Of a stretch of 64,000 nt of DNA, positions 11,580 to 25,091 are shown piece after piece. The notes below the pieces were generated by a model. The model had not been told where the DNA came from, made no database searches, and was given only the letters and a program-made list of their open reading frames with translations. Numbering within the stretch: position 1 is the stretch's first letter; every line of letters begins with the position of its first letter. Origin of the DNA: Membranipora membranacea (Eukaryota; Bryozoa; Gymnolaemata; Cheilostomatida; Membraniporidae). The stretch spans positions 6,775,501 through 6,839,500 of the forward strand of contig OU612074.1 of assembly GCA_914767715.1 (NCBI GenBank). The letters are read 5' to 3'. Both the position numbers and the translations under genes were made by a program.

Positions 11580-14500
11580 CAATGATGTTGGTCAAGTCGA
11601 TAACATATGGTTGAAAAGTAAAGTTTTGAATGAACTGAACTTCTCTTTAGATCTCAAATGTAACGGTTAAGAATTGTATGAAGCAGAAACTTTGTATCTT
11701 AGATTGTCTGTATGATATAAAAGGAAATGTTTATCACGAAAATTGAACTTGGTAGTGTTTTTAAATCCTCTATATATAAATGGAGGTGTTAAAAAATTGT
11801 TTATCTTATGCGCAAAAAGTGAAGTGAAATAACAAACAAGCTTAGGAAGAGGTAGGAGCTGTAATGATTGTGTAATGGATTCGGTTGGAATGAGATAATA
11901 TGTGATGTAATGCACATTTGCCATAATGCGTAAAGCCCGTTTTTGCAACAAAAATAATCTATTGAGGGCATTATTGCAGGACAAGTTGCCAATGATATGG
12001 ATACCATATATAAGCTGACAATAGATAAACTGGAAGTAAAATATGCGGGCACTTGCTATATCAAAGAAGTATCTCAAATTTTGAAGTAGGTAAACATTCC
12101 GTTGTACCTTTTTATATACATACTCTAGATCATGGGTGGGCAACCTTTTCTTGAAAAAGGCCACATTTTCTGCAGGCTCAACTCAAAAGGCCGCAACATA
12201 TCTTTCAAGGATAAGATTGAAACTGGACTAACAATTTTGGAACTTCCTATTTTGTTAATACTCAGATTTGTGTAAAGACTGCAGTATGTTGCAAGAACCA
12301 TTAACTCAGCAGAAATGTGGGTTTATCTTATCTTCTGGAGTTTTATGACGTCATTTTATCTCATGATTGGTTTTATATCTGTCTGTTTTTCATATGTATG
12401 GCAAAGGGCAGGGTGGGATGGGTGCTGTTGGGCTCTCCTAGCGGTAAAAATGTAAAAAGTACATAACGGTGCAGTTGTGGCGGAGAAAAAGTATTTTCGG
12501 AATATTTTTGGAATTCTTTGCGTCTTGTCATCATCTTCAGCTTACTGCGCCCACCCTCCTGCAAGGGGGCAATCTTTTGCAAATGGTTGTGAAATGAAAA
12601 ATGGAAAAATTCAGCCATACTGCAGGAGCACTTGTAATAAAGAGACTTTTTGATACAAATCTGCCTTTCGTACAAAATGACTGATTTGCAAAAAATACTA
12701 ATTGCTATTATCTTAGAGAACTTTGTAATTTTATCATCCAAATGTTACTGTTTTGTTTTATTTCGAAAGAAAAACACCTTGAGAGTCATTGGCACCAGTA
12801 CCAAAGTTATGATGATTTTGTGAAAAGTGGCTGGGGAAGCTTTGCTACATTGCAGGCTAGAGAAAGGCCACAATTTTGAAATATATAGTACTTTCAGAGC
12901 GCTATGCATGCTTGGTTCTCCACATATAGAAAGAGCAACCAAAATTGATGTGTAATATTTTTTTTAGGCATAAGGCTACAATTAGGCCGCAAAAGATTAC
13001 CCATTAGGCCGCACTGGCAAAAAGGCCGCAGGTTGCCCACAGCTGCTCTAGATGATCCTGCCATGAAAGCGAGTCATTCAACACAAAACCCAGAAGCCTT
13101 GTAGTTCTCTGTCTGTTTAGTTTTTCATGCCCTATGTACAGTTCCAGGTCATAAAGCGGATCTGAGATATTAAGTAGCATGTAATGAGATTTCTGAACAT
13201 TTATAACCATCCGTTTACGATTGCACCAATCCAAAATGCCACTTAAATCTTCAGATGCCTTTGCCTTTAGTTGCTGAAGGTTTTTATTAGATGACAGGAA
13301 CACTGTATCATCAGCATATGCATATGATGATGAGTCTGATTTTGATGAAGTTAATAAATCATTTATGAAGATGAGAAACAAAGTTGGTGCTAGGATTGAA
13401 CCTTGAGGGACCCCTATTGTGATAGGCAATCTACAAGATTCAATATTATTGAGTTTAACAAACTGCCTTCTGTCTATCAGAAAGGTGTCAAGAAGTTTTA
13501 ACATATTTTCTCCGATGCCGCAAGCCTTCAACTTAATGTGTAGTAAAACATTGGATACACAGTCAAATGCCTTTATAAAATCCAGAAAAAGTAATGTCAT
13601 AACATTTCCATTAATATTCTCCACCAAAAAGTCTGAACATTTTTTAAATAAACTGTCTGAACAAAAATGGCCTTTTCTAAATCCACATTGAAGCTCATGA
13701 ATGATTTTGTTTTTAGTGAGATATTCTTGCAGATGGTGATTTATGTGTTTCTCAAATATTTTTGAAAGAACAGCCAAGACTGAAATTGGTCTATAATTTG
13801 ATGGGTTATTTATATCCCCAGATTTATGTATTGGTGAAACTCGAGCTAGTTTCCAAGTTGAAGGGAACTGTCCTTTGCTTAAAACCCTGTTAAACATATC
13901 GGTGACAATATCCACAATATAAGGCCAAACAAGCTTCAACATCTTCACTGTAATTCTGTCAGGTCCTGTACTTTTACTATCAGGAATGTGGAACAATATT
14001 CTTGTACATGTGAAAGGGGTGAATTGTGGTATGTCTGTCAAATTATGTTAGGATACGGGAAATGTCATCTCATCCGTTACAACAAGGTTCTTTGTGATTG
14101 ATCTTGCAATGGATGTGAAATGGCTGTTAAATTGATCTGCACTCAAATTTGTCGCAGGGAAAGTCTCCTTCTTTTTATTCTTTAATACATCCCAAACAGG
14201 TTTTGTATTTCCTTTAGACTCTTTAATTGTATTAGAAATAGCTCTATTCTTCTTTTGTCTGATCATATTAGTGACATAATTTCGCTGTTTTTCATATCCT
14301 TCCCAATCACTGTTTTGTTTGAGTTGATCTCTGATTTTGATTTTCATTTTTACCTCATCATCCAACCATTTTGGAAGATTATGCGTTCATACAAAACGAG
14401 TCTTCTCAAACACGAGTTTTGATATAAGATGATTCAAATGGCTATAGAACTTCTCAAACATTGATATTGATATTTCATACAGCACGTAATCAAAGTTTTC

Positions 14501-15060
14501 CCTTGAGAATGTGTTGAAAATTTTTTCAGGTGTTGCAAATGCATAATCCAAAAATGTTACCTTGCATCTTTGTTTAGATATTTCAACATTTCTATCAATC
14601 TCTCTTGAAGCTACTATCATGAAATGATCACTCAGTGAATATTTGATGACACCAGATTTAGCAATATTGTCACTTTTACTTGAATAGATGTGGTCAATTA
14701 GTGTCCTTGATGAATTAGTTATGCGAGTGGGTTCAGATATTCAACAGTAGTGGAGAGGTAACATTATCTAACCACCTGTTTTTCGAAGCTGGATTCAGCA
14801 AATCAATATTGAAATCCCCAAATATTATAATTTCATCGTTCAAACCATAACAACGCTCGACAAACTCTGGAAAGTCTGTGTTCCATGATGCTTTTGATTG
14901 GGGAGGTCTATATAAATATGTGACCAAAAAACTCTTTTGGCTTCTGGGTCTGACCTTGACTGTTATACTCTCATCCATGTAAAGATCTAAATTTTCCAGA
15001 TGAGGAATTTTCCAAAATGAGGAATTTCTACAGGAAAACTCTTTTTTTTTCCTAACCCAG
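11580..15060 (-). mobile_element. Jockey/CR1-like non-LTR retrotransposon relic (unit A)
   Basis: A 5'-truncated, broken LINE on the minus strand, in order from high to low coordinate. The C-terminal part of the APE-type endonuclease is at about 15060-14390 (TYLYRPPQS, IIIFGDFNIDLL). The linker is at 14365-14048. Reverse transcriptase is at 14041-13054 (GPDRITVKML, YRPISVLAVLSKIFE, GFRKGH, FLDFIKAFD, GVPQGSILAP and the catalytic YADD). The C-terminal region is at 12122-11667 (QRNVYLLQNL, LYHTDNLRYKVSASYN). It is inactivated by a stop near 14050, frameshifts in the endonuclease, a stop at about 11673, and a hAT element inserted at 12131. The start of the endonuclease and any ORF1 are missing. 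The 3' limit is approximate. Confidence 0.85.
12131..13045. mobile_element. Non-autonomous hAT element inside the LINE
   Basis: A 915-bp element with 15-bp imperfect inverted ends, CATGGGTGGGCAACC on the left and CAGCTGTGGGCAACC (reverse complement of the right end). It is flanked by a perfect 8-bp duplication CTCTAGAT at 12123-12130 and 13046-13053. The GTGGGCAACC ends, the 'aaggCCgca' motifs near each end and the 8-bp duplication are typical of hAT elements. No transposase frame is seen. Removing it rejoins the LINE frame around LSWQDHLE and YVYKKVQRN. Confidence 0.9.
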
Positions 15061-17289
15061 AAGGTTAGGAAAAAAAAACATATTCTCTCTCATTCCGCCC
15101 AACCAGCTCCTAATAAAAATCAACATCAATTTGTTAAAGATGGTTATTGGAAAAGTCTGGCATCACATTGTCTTGAACCAACACTCTATGTTTTAATGCC
15201 CTGTCAGCAGTGATCAGCCTTATATGGCTACACATGCCTGATGGTAGAGGCAGGGCAGTGGTTAATGGTAAGACATTATCATCATATTGGAAATCACAAA
15301 CATGTTTCGTCATGGATTGGAGTAGTCATGAGCGCAATACAAAGCTGTGGTTCACAGTGAATCATGCTGGCAGTTGATGGCCCTGCTTCCTACAGTAGCA
15401 AAAGTGTGTCTAAATTTGGTGATTTATGTCTATCACAGACTTAATTCCTTAGCCAAAAATGCTTTAGTAACATCACATGAATTATCTGTGATACACACAT
15501 ATGTGCATCTATTTATCTTTACTATTATAGTGTGCTATTATCCGGACAGATGAAGGACTTTGTGTTTCTCAAAAAGAGTCAAAAAATATGCTTTGCTATG
15601 CTTTTCAATCTAAAATAATTTGCTTAAAATTTGAGATCAACAGCATATTATTGTGATTGCTGACCAGATTCCGCTAGGGAAATCAGGGAGCATGTAAGGC
15701 GAATAGCCAAGGCTCCAAGACCTGGGAATTACTCTTATCAGAATTATAAAGGGAGTTGAAATAGTAAATATCTAGGACTTTCCTTGAACACCCTGTGTGC
15801 GGATCATGGCCAACAAATTTTGGGAATGTGACATAAAATAGCTGTGTAACTGGAACAACAAAGACGTTGATTGGCATTGTAATTGATGAGAGCAGTAACT
15901 GACTGATACAGGCATGGGAGATGGTGCATTGGGATGCTGCCATATGGGTCAGCAAACTTTGTACACAATCTGCTTTCAGTGTGACATTGACAAGAGGTTG
16001 GCAACCATGCTCATCTCTGGCTTTCAACTTAAAAAGCTTGTTGTAGATTTATATGTTCTTAACCCTCACCTTTCAAATTTTCAACCCACCCAATGTAGGA
16101 AAAAATTAGCCACATCAAAAATCTTGATCTGGAAAATTCATCAGTTTTCGATAAATTAATTAGGAAATTTAATAGTATTTTACTTGGTCTGTATTTTAAT
16201 TGGTATTTTATAGATTTTTTTTGACTGTTGAAGTTGCTTGTAGGCTGTGGATGAGATGTATCATGATGAATTCTTGGGGGCCCATGAGCTCTACCTTGAT
16301 CAGTTTCCAATTCAAATGCAAAATCGTGTAAGACAGCCAACTAAAAGCTAATTGTACCTTAAAAAAGTGATACTTGGTAAGCAGCTTACCATCCTACCTC
16401 ATCTAACATCTATCAATCAGATATAGTATGATAAATACTGCAAAAGGTATCACTGCCACGTCAGGCTGGCTTCTCAGTCAACATTTTAACTGTTAGTAAT
16501 CTGATAATATTGCTCTCTTCATTTCCACTTGACTTATTGAGCAAATTACGATCATGCTACTCCGGTTTGGTCGTTGCAGATGCGCCCCAATGAAGTATAT
16601 AATATATCTTTGAGAACAAAGTCTTAAACGTATGAAAAGACAACTATGTATTTAAATAAAGTATAAAAAAATAAATGTTTTGACCCACCCACAAAAATAT
16701 GAGAAATATGAGGGAATGGGGTAAAGTGACGTGAGGTTCTAATAATGAATATGTGCTCAAAACATTGGCCGAGGATAGGTAGTTGTAAATGAAGTGCAGA
16801 TAGCAATGACAACCAATTTTATAAAATTACCTGGATGTGAATTCATCTGAGCAAACACATTTCAATTACATGCTCAAGAACAGACGCGCAGGTAAATCAC
16901 GCCATATTTGAAATCCCGGTTGATGATAGAACTAAAGGTTTAGATTGTAAATATCAGAAGCAGGCCAAGATGTCTTAGACTCAGAAACCAAAAGTTAACA
17001 TGCACTAAAAACTTCGGAAAGTAAAATATGAATTTTCAAAATTTACTGAAGCATTTCTGTTTTGTCTAAACTAAATGACAACAATCACATTGGGAGTGAG
17101 TATCATGGGTCCCCATCACCTGTATTCAAGAGGGGATAACTTAGACTGAGAGGAGGATAGATAGTTGTTAGAAAGGGGAGGATGGATAAAGACTTACTAT
17201 TATTAGAATTATTTCATCTGAGTAAGATATAAGATTTGAAGTTGGTTGGTTTTGAAGTGAATTCAGTAGGCTGCTTAATTATGTTTGCT
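15061..17289. other. Unit A/B boundary region, no gene
   Basis: Non-coding flank. Positions 15.1-15.93 kb match 28.6-29.46 kb. The unit boundary lies at about 15935, at CCATATGGGTCAGCAAAC. Compared with 3110-3195 and 29490-29575, about 100 bp are deleted at 15972. A small hairpin (CCTAACC...GGTTAGG) sits at 15051-15070. Positions 16.0-17.29 kb repeat the 3' flank of P1. Confidence 0.6.
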
Positions 17290-17295
17290 GTGAAG

Positions 17296-17301
17296 TTTAT
17301 T
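17296..17301 (-). terminator. Poly(A) signal of P2
   Basis: AATAAA on the minus strand, about 140 bp downstream of the P2 stop, in the same sequence context as at the other loci. Confidence 0.6.
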
Positions 17302-17437
17302 GGTTAATAATTTAAGTGAAGTTAAAAACATGGAATTTCTCTTATGTTTACATTTTGTCAGGGTCTTCTAGACTACGGAAAAAAAGTTAAACTCAAAAGT
17401 GTTCATGGATGCTGGTCGCTGCCTATTTTTGAATATT

Positions 17438-19218
17438 TTAATTTTTGTTTCTGTGAGCAGGAGATCTTTCATGATTGGGTGCTGGTCTTGGGCCTGCTGC
17501 GCTTCTCTTGTTTCTGTGAGCTGGTGATCTATCTTGCTTGGGTGCTGGTCTTGGTCCTGCTGCGCTTCTCTTGTTTCTGTGAGCTGTTGATCTATCTTGC
17601 TTGGGTGCTGGTCTTGGTCCTGCTGCGCTTCTCTTGTTCCTGTGAGCTGGTGATCTATCTTGCTTGGGTGCCTGTCTTGGTCCTGATGCACTTCTCTTGT
17701 TTCTGTGAGCTGGTGATCTATCTTGCTTGGGTGCCTGTCTTGGTCCTGATGCACTTCTCTTGTTTCTGTGAGCTGGTGATCTATCTTGCTTGGGTGCTGG
17801 TCTTGGTCCTGCTGCGCTTCTCTTGTTCCTGTAAGCTGGTGATCTATCTTGCTTGAGTGCTGGGCTTGGTCCTCTTGCGCTTCTCTTGTTTCTGTGAACT
17901 GGTGATCTATCTTGCTTGGGTGCTGGTCTTGGTCCTGCTGCGCCTCTCTTGTTTCGGTGAGCTGGTGATCTTTCCTGCTTGGGTGCTGGTCTTGGTCCTG
18001 TTGCGCTTCTCTTGTTTCTGTGAGCTGGTGATCTATCTTGCTTGGGTGCCTGTCTTGGTCCTGATGCACTTCTCTTGTTTCTGTGAGCTGGTGATCTATC
18101 TTGCTTGGGTGCCTGTCTTGGTCCTGATGCACTTCTCTTGTTTCTGTGAGCTGGTGATCTAACTTGCTTGGGTGCTGGTCTTGGTCCTGCTGCGCTTCTC
18201 TTGTTCCTGTGAGCTGGTGATCTATCCTGCTTGGGTGCTGGTCTTGGTCCTGTTGCTCTTCTCTTGTTTCTGTGAGCTGGTGATCTATCTTGCTTGGGTG
18301 CTTGTCTTGGTCCTGCTGCGCCTCTCTTGTTCCTGTGAGCTGGTGATCTATCTTGCTTGGGTGCTGGTCTTGGTCCTGCTGCACTTCTCTTGTTTCTGTG
18401 AGCTGGTGATCTATCTTGCTTGGGTGCTGGTCTTGGTCCTGCTGCGCTTCTCTTGTTCCTGTGAGCTGGTGATCTATCTTGCTTGGGTGCTGGTCTTGGT
18501 CCTGATGCGCTTCTCTTATTTCTGTGAGCTGGTGATCTATCTTGCTTGGGTGCTTGTCTTGGTCCTGATGCGCTTCTCTTGTTTCTGTGAGCTGGTGATC
18601 TATCTTGCTTGGGTGCTGGTCTTGGTCCTGCTGCGCTTCTCTTGTTCCTGTGAGCTGGTGATCTATCTTGCTTGGGTGCTGGTCTTGGTCCTGCTGCGCT
18701 TCTCTTGTTCCTGTGAGCTGGTGATCTATCCTGCTTGGGTGCTGGTCTTGGTCCTGTTGCTCTTCTCTTGTTTCTGTGAGCTGGTGATCTATCTTGCTTG
18801 GGTGCTGGTCTTGGTCCTGCTGCGCCTCTCTTGTTTCGGTGAGCTGGTGATCTTTCCTGCTTGGGTGCTGGTCTTGGTCCTCCTGTCCTCTCACTACCAT
18901 TTTCTCTTGCTACATGGTCACCTGTTTGCTTTCTACCACCAAGTACAGCACCTAAAACATAGAACAGCTAACTCATAAACTGCAAGGCTTATGAGATAAT
19001 GTTTTAAATTTTATTTAGAATGCCTTGCTAATGGAAAAGTTTTCTCGTTTAAAGCTATTCAGTCTGTATGTTAATATGTTCAACTCGAACAGCCATCTAT
19101 TACAGCTCTGAATTAAATGGGAATCCTCAAAAAAAGACCAACTTATGCTGACATTCATAAAATACTCACTGGCACCAAGGATAGTGAAAACCAGGGCGAT
19201 GAGAATCAACTTATTCAT
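17438..19218 (-). CDS. P2: intact tandem-repeat secreted peptide precursor (23 units)
   Basis: Two coding exons on the minus strand. Exon 19170-19218 encodes the signal peptide MNKLILIALVFTILGA with a GTGAGT donor at 19169. Exon 18951-17438 follows the acceptor at 18953-18952. The join is phase 1 and gives SAVLGGRKQTGDHVAREN. I read every unit of the array and found no stop in this frame until TAA at 17440-17438, after RNKN. The predicted product is about 520 residues with 23 units of 21 residues (a 19-residue peptide plus Lys-Arg). Variation is concentrated in the first seven positions (SA[S/T/A/P]GPR[P/Q]); the APKQDRSPAHRN part is nearly fixed. No Gly precedes Lys-Arg, so C-terminal amidation is not expected. 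The array exon itself contains no ATG, so it only makes sense as spliced. Likely secreted and cleaved; activity unknown. Confidence 0.75.
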
Positions 19219-19421
19219 TCTACAAAAACAATAACATGAGTAAAGAACAGACGTATAAGAGATAACATATTGTTCCAATTTTATTAAAATAATAATAATA
19301 ATGATGTCAATTTGAAGGATAGATTCTCAAGATAATAATAACTTGATGTGTGAGCTTTGATAAACATATTTAATGATTGGTTCAGTATACAGGAATATGT
19401 ATAGGAGTTCAGAAAACTTAC

Positions 19422-19515
19422 TTGCTCTGCGTTGCTGACTGGTCAAACAGAGATGTGTGCCTTCTCCAGATCTCTCCCAGCCTTTTATACATCTATGATT
19501 CCTGTCCGGACTTCT
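19422..19515 (-). promoter_or_regulatory. P2 promoter and 5' UTR exon
   Basis: Minus strand: GAAGTCC motif (plus GGACTTCT, 19508-19515), TATA box (TATAAAAGG, about 19489-19481), the conserved leader with GGAGAAGGCACACATCTCT, and exon end at 19422 followed by GTAAGT (19421-19416). Confidence 0.75.
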
Positions 19516-19529
19516 TTTGATGATTCCTC

Positions 19530-22500
19530 AATTAGTTAATATTAAGATACTCATTATGATCAAACATGGTAAATCAGAAGGATAAGGCTGTTTCTTATTA
19601 TGTAATTTGGGTATTTTTGAGAATAATTAGAAAGAGGAAACGAAATGGAAATGACCTCAATGAGCGTTTTCAGAACTAGCTAGCTAATTTTGCTTTTCCA
19701 ACATTCAATTGGGAAGCTTTTTTTGACAGATATTGAAATATAGGAAATCCTTAACTTTAATGCTCTTTTTATAAACAACATGACATCATGCCATCTACTA
19801 AAACAAAGTTGTTAGTGGACATCCTGTATCCTGCCCAGTCCTGCTTGCATATCTCTTGATGAATATGTCTAGAGCTTCCAATGAACAATTATGTTAGCTG
19901 TCTTGCAAAAAACTTGCTAGCATGTTTTCACTGTCTCCTGTTGTAGCTGATGCGGTCGATTAAGATCTGGTAATCCATTTGGCAACACAAAAAAATTGAG
20001 TTAGGACCATTTCTGTACTCAATTACAATTACCAGTGACTAAACAGGCAACTCAAATAAAATTTTCTAATTATTGGTTGGCATGACCCATAATGAATCAA
20101 TCCTTTTTGCTTAGTAGAGGAAATGGGGTAATTATATATTTTATTGGCAGATTGATGAGGACTCTTCATCTTTACGCTTATCCGCATGATTATTGTTGGC
20201 AAAGAGAAGGCTTCCAAGTTTCTACAGCGCTAAACTCAATCTCAGCATTACGATGTCAATATGAGCAGGAAAGGCTCGTTTCTTATATTGCACAGCCTGT
20301 TCCAAGAGACATCATAATGGAGAGAATGAGAGTTACCCCCCTTAAGGTTTGATAGTTATTGTATAGGGTTTCTGTATTACTTCCTTCATCCTCTCTCCGC
20401 TATATTTGTTACACAATTTTCTTGGAAAGATATTCTATCATATTTCAAAGCTTTATTTACATCACATTTTTGCATCCCGCTACAAAAATTTTCTCCTGAT
20501 AGAGCTTTCAATATCAAACTACAGCTGTGATCCAAAGGATATCCTGTACCGTTTGTCATTTCTAACTGGTAATAATTTGTGCGTAATATAATGACTCTTA
20601 CTCACTTCCGCATTCAGTTGTAATTAAATATAAAAATGACAATACAGAGTAGATCCTGCAATAGAGGAAACACATCCAGTAAAAAGATTTACTTCCAATC
20701 AAATATAATTATTGTTGATCATTTAGTGATACAATTCTTATACAATATAAAATGGCAATTCCGGTTTATTAGCAGTATTTGAATGTGTACCATAATGGCG
20801 TTGTGCTTCATAACGCCCAAAATAACTTCTATTGTCCGCTACAGCTGAAGTGTTTTGGTAGAACTTGTGATAAACTGACTTATTGTGATGCCGTATTTAA
20901 TGCTTTGCTAACCGACAGCTAACTAAAATTATTGGAATGATTTCGTAATTGTGTATTAATGCAATTCTACGTAACATAAATTATTTTGAGCGGTTTTCAG
21001 TGCACGCCATCCCTGAGTTAAGACATTTTAGTTAATCACTTCCTCAAATTCATCAAGATTGTTGCATTTATTGTATATAGCTTACTTTACCAGATGCAGC
21101 GACTTGTATTTGACTCTTGCCATGAAGTCTATAATAGGAGAAAAAGAAAAAATCCAGATACAAATATGATTTATGCCAAAAATGTTAGAATAAATTGTGT
21201 CAATATGCTTGTATCCTTTTAGCACATCATAAAGCAAGACCCATTTATTTTTAATCGCCTTTACATATTAATTTATAATTATCACAACTTCCGCTTCCAA
21301 ATTCCAACTTTTATATAAAAAAAAAACCAGAAATAGATAAACTGACAATATTAGTTGTAATTCAGCGAATAATCTGACAACATTTGATCTCAGAAGCATA
21401 CCAGATTATCAGTCTGGCAGCTAGTTACACAGTAAAAATTCAAGATATTTCATCAAAAAGTTTGTTAAAAACTATTATATAGAATAAAAAATTGTCCCCT
21501 CATCGCATATATAGGGTATCTATGATTCAGCCCAATAAAAATTACTTTTACATACTTTGTTTTACTGATTTTTCCCCCGATATCATTCATAAAACAATTA
21601 GATTTATATAGGGTAAGGAGACATTGTTCAATATAAAATAACTTCATTCATCCGTATGTAAAGTTTATTAAAGAAGATAGAAGAGGTAGATTAGGGGTTT
21701 GCGCAGCACAAGGCATAATTACCCCATATGTTAAATGGGCACGATTACTAGCATTTCATCCAGGGATGCTATAAATTTTTTTGTGCAAAAAAAAATTGCA
21801 TAACTACTGCAGAACTTGCTGCCATACTTGATCTTACTTTTGAATCTATGTAGCCTTTAATCGTTACTGATCATAGCATGCAGTTCCATAACTATGTGTT
21901 GGATGCATATATTAATGTTTTATTCATCTGAAACTTGTGTTTTGGCTAAGAAATTAAACAAACTAAATTTAGTCAAATTTTACCTAGGTTATGCAGCAAG
22001 GTGTAAATCACTGAAAGTGCACCACAAGTTTACGGTTACTTACTGTGAAGGCTTAGTTTGTTGACATTGGTCATCAGATATATAAGGGTCAAGTCTTGAT
22101 GTGGGGCTGGATTAATGACATATAATTGGCAATAGAAGGTCAGAACGCTTCATAATGCTATTATGTCTTCCACTGAGATGGGCAATAAGCTTTATTTTGA
22201 CAGAACTCTTGTGCTTGATAATTGTTAGAGTATATACTCCCTGCTGAAGCCTTGAAGTCTTCTCCTTGCCAATGATATTCATCCAGATAAGCTAATGAAG
22301 AGCAAACAGGTATCAGCAAATGGAAATATTATTATACCATTAACTCATTTCCTCTACTCTGCACAATAAAATTTGTTTGATTATGGGTCATGCCGACCAA
22401 AAATTAAACTGAAAAACATATTTGCCAGGCTAGCTGGAGTTGGTATAAATGATATAGTTTGGCAATCCTGTTTGACGTATGCAAGCAATTTTGATGTTTT

Positions 22501-22996
22501 TTTATCAAACATCAATTTGTCTTATTCCATCTTTAGAGTGTCTTCTATAAGAAAAAAATTTACTTGTATGTCAAACTTCTGCTAGAGTGACAGAGCATGT
22601 AAATATGTGTTACAACCCCTACAGTGCCTTATTTACATCTCGTACATAAATTATATACCCTGGAAAATCCAAAGACATTCTGCAAATCAATCCCGTTTTG
22701 CAATTGCGGAGTCTTCGAACTGGCTATGTCTCAGCGAATAAATGCTAGGTCTTTTCACCAGCGGTGTATTAACAGCGAGCCTTCCGCAATCGAAATTGTG
22801 AAAATTCATCATCACACAGATTTCCCTCTCAATACACATTATTCAACAAGCTGTTTTTATTTGTGTGACTTGTTATTGGTTAGGCCCATAAACTTTCCAA
22901 TTATCCAATTATCTAATTCCATTACATGTACTGAGACTGTTATTTTCACCGTCCATGACTAAACTCAATGATGTGGTTCCGTGATCTTGTAAGCCT
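19530..22996. other. Duplicated non-coding stretch (unit B copy)
   Basis: Matches 6.18-9.49 kb. No gene seen. It includes about 68 bp at 21430-21497 missing from unit A but shared with unit D (37.38-37.44 kb). Confidence 0.6.
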
Positions 22997-23228
22997 AATA
23001 TTTGTTTCACTCATCGAGAAGGTAAAAAGCTAGAGAAGCATTCAACTCCAGCAGGAGAGAGAGAGCACACAGCATGAAATGATAAAGACATACCTCAAGA
23101 GTATTTTGCTGAGGCGTCATGTTTCAATTATCACAGAGATTCATATTGTTTACATGTTTAGGGTGTAGCAACACTTCACATCTCAATCTGACGCTACGTT
23201 TTTTAAAGTTCTTCTTTTAATCTGCTCT

Positions 23229-23763
23229 TCATAAAATGAGCAATTTTAGCCTTTTAATGCTGTTTAATGTAATAGTCATCAGTTCAAACCTACACCATCT
23301 TAAGGATCTCGTCAGCAGCAACACATACATGGTAAATATGACCATATGATCATCTACCATCACATACACTAGAGAAGAGCTGCTGAAATTCAAGGATAGT
23401 ACACAAAGAGACAATTTATGCAATTGGCGCCATATTGACACTTTCGTACGCCCGACCTTTCATAACTCAGGTCAAAGAATCCCTACAATTATAAGTAGTA
23501 GGCTACCAGTGTCAAACCATGTCGACATTCCATACCAACAAAAGAGATACTCTAAACTAATAACAATACCCACATTCCAATCCATTGTGGATTATAAAAT
23601 AGATAGGGCCGGATCCACGAGTGTGAATGGGAGAGCAGGGGTTGCGGAAGCGCCTTGGTCGATCCCCCACTGTGGCTATGGCCAGCCGTTACTGACCGGC
23701 GTACAATGCCGGAACATTAGCTTTAGGTACATCAGCACAACAAGTCATCTAACCCTAATCTAA
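23229..23763 (+). pseudogene. Broken copy of the 9731-10252 open frame
   Basis: Nearly identical to 9731-10252, but with extra bases near 23339-23350 (ACCATATGATC region) that split the frame. Only the downstream part (23509-23763) stays open. The 23764-25091 interval below it repeats 10253-11579 and holds no supported gene. Confidence 0.5.
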
Positions 23764-25091
23764 TTCCGTTGTGCCATGTCAGAATAGACAACTCCAGACA
23801 GCACCACCATCCCGCTGTTATGATGACAAACGGTCAATCACTGACATCTGAGTTATTAAAGCATTAATAAGTGACGTTAAATAGCAAATGATTTTAAAAA
23901 TCTGCCCCCTTTAGATGATAGACAAATAAATTTGGCTTGTTACATAAAATAGCTATATGATACTGACAACATTGCTGTGGCAGTCAACTGCCTGACACGG
24001 GAATTTCACGCTTGTTGATTAAAATTTGGGTTCCCTTGCAATGTATGCAACTGAGATGGTGCCATCTTGGTCAGCAAACTTTAGAGGCATCAAAGCTGAG
24101 ATAAAAAGGAAAATTTCCTCTTTTCAATCTTGATAGGAAATAAGTGATGAGAGTTTGACGTGATTGGTTTTAGCGTCACATCGACGGAAAGTTGGCAGTC
24201 AGGGCAGGCTATATTGGCTTCATGTTGTGCTTATACTGCTCTTTGATGAAGAGATTCATAAAGTTCAGAAAATACGATGCTTTGTGTGTCAGCAGTATAT
24301 CATAGGGTGAAGGAGTTTAGACATACCCATATAACAGGCTTTCAATTGATATTATTGAAACTTTTCAACATAAAAATTCCAGCATATATCAAACCATTAC
24401 GATAAACTTGTTATAAAGGTACGCTAATCATAACCCACCAAGCACCAATGCATTCACATTATATACAAGGAAAAATCTAGATTTGCGAAAATTCACCTCC
24501 CTTTATATGACATTATATTCATTCTTCCTGGGTTTGGAAGCGTTGGCTATTTTTCTGACACACTCACTGAATACCAAATATAAATGCTGTAGGAAAAATC
24601 TGAAGTAGTAGGATTTAAGGCTTATTTACTATCATTTACCCTCTTTACTTATATCCAGACTCCCACTTCAACTAGCGATAACTAAGTGTCAGCTAACATG
24701 AAAACACCTAACCTAGCTCAACTTACAAGTAGCCTTCTTTAGGGGATTTACTGTACCGAAGGTCTGGAGATTAAATGTGCACCAAGATCACTGTTATGCA
24801 AGCTATGCCAGCATTTCAAGCAATACCAGACCATACAAGTCAAATATCACAAACAACTGAGGTCTTGAGCCAGGCTTCATCCCAGACTTATTTGCCACCT
24901 ATAAAATTATTAATTAAAACGGCCAATTTGAGACTGCATAACTGTAAAAAAAGACAAAAGATAGAAACTATATACTTTTATTGGCAACCAAAGTCATCTC
25001 ATTCGAAATGTTTTGCACTCAGTGCCAGAAAATTTTTTTTTAAAACAGAAAAAGAGAAACAGAAAGGAAATAATATCATCAATGATGTTGG

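Larger units (their letters stand above)
3080..15935. repeat. Segmental duplication unit A
   Basis: This is the first full copy of a unit of about 13 kb that recurs at 15936-29465 (unit B) and in part at 29466-31638 (C) and 31637-37482 (D). Landmarks shared in order are CCATATGGGTCAGCAAAC at the left edge, the peptide array, its promoter, a non-coding stretch at 6.2-9.5 kb, and the LINE with nested hAT. Offsets between A and B are 12.9 to 13.5 kb. The drift comes from array-length differences and small indels, such as about 68 bp absent from A near 7989 but present in B near 21430. Confidence 0.9.
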
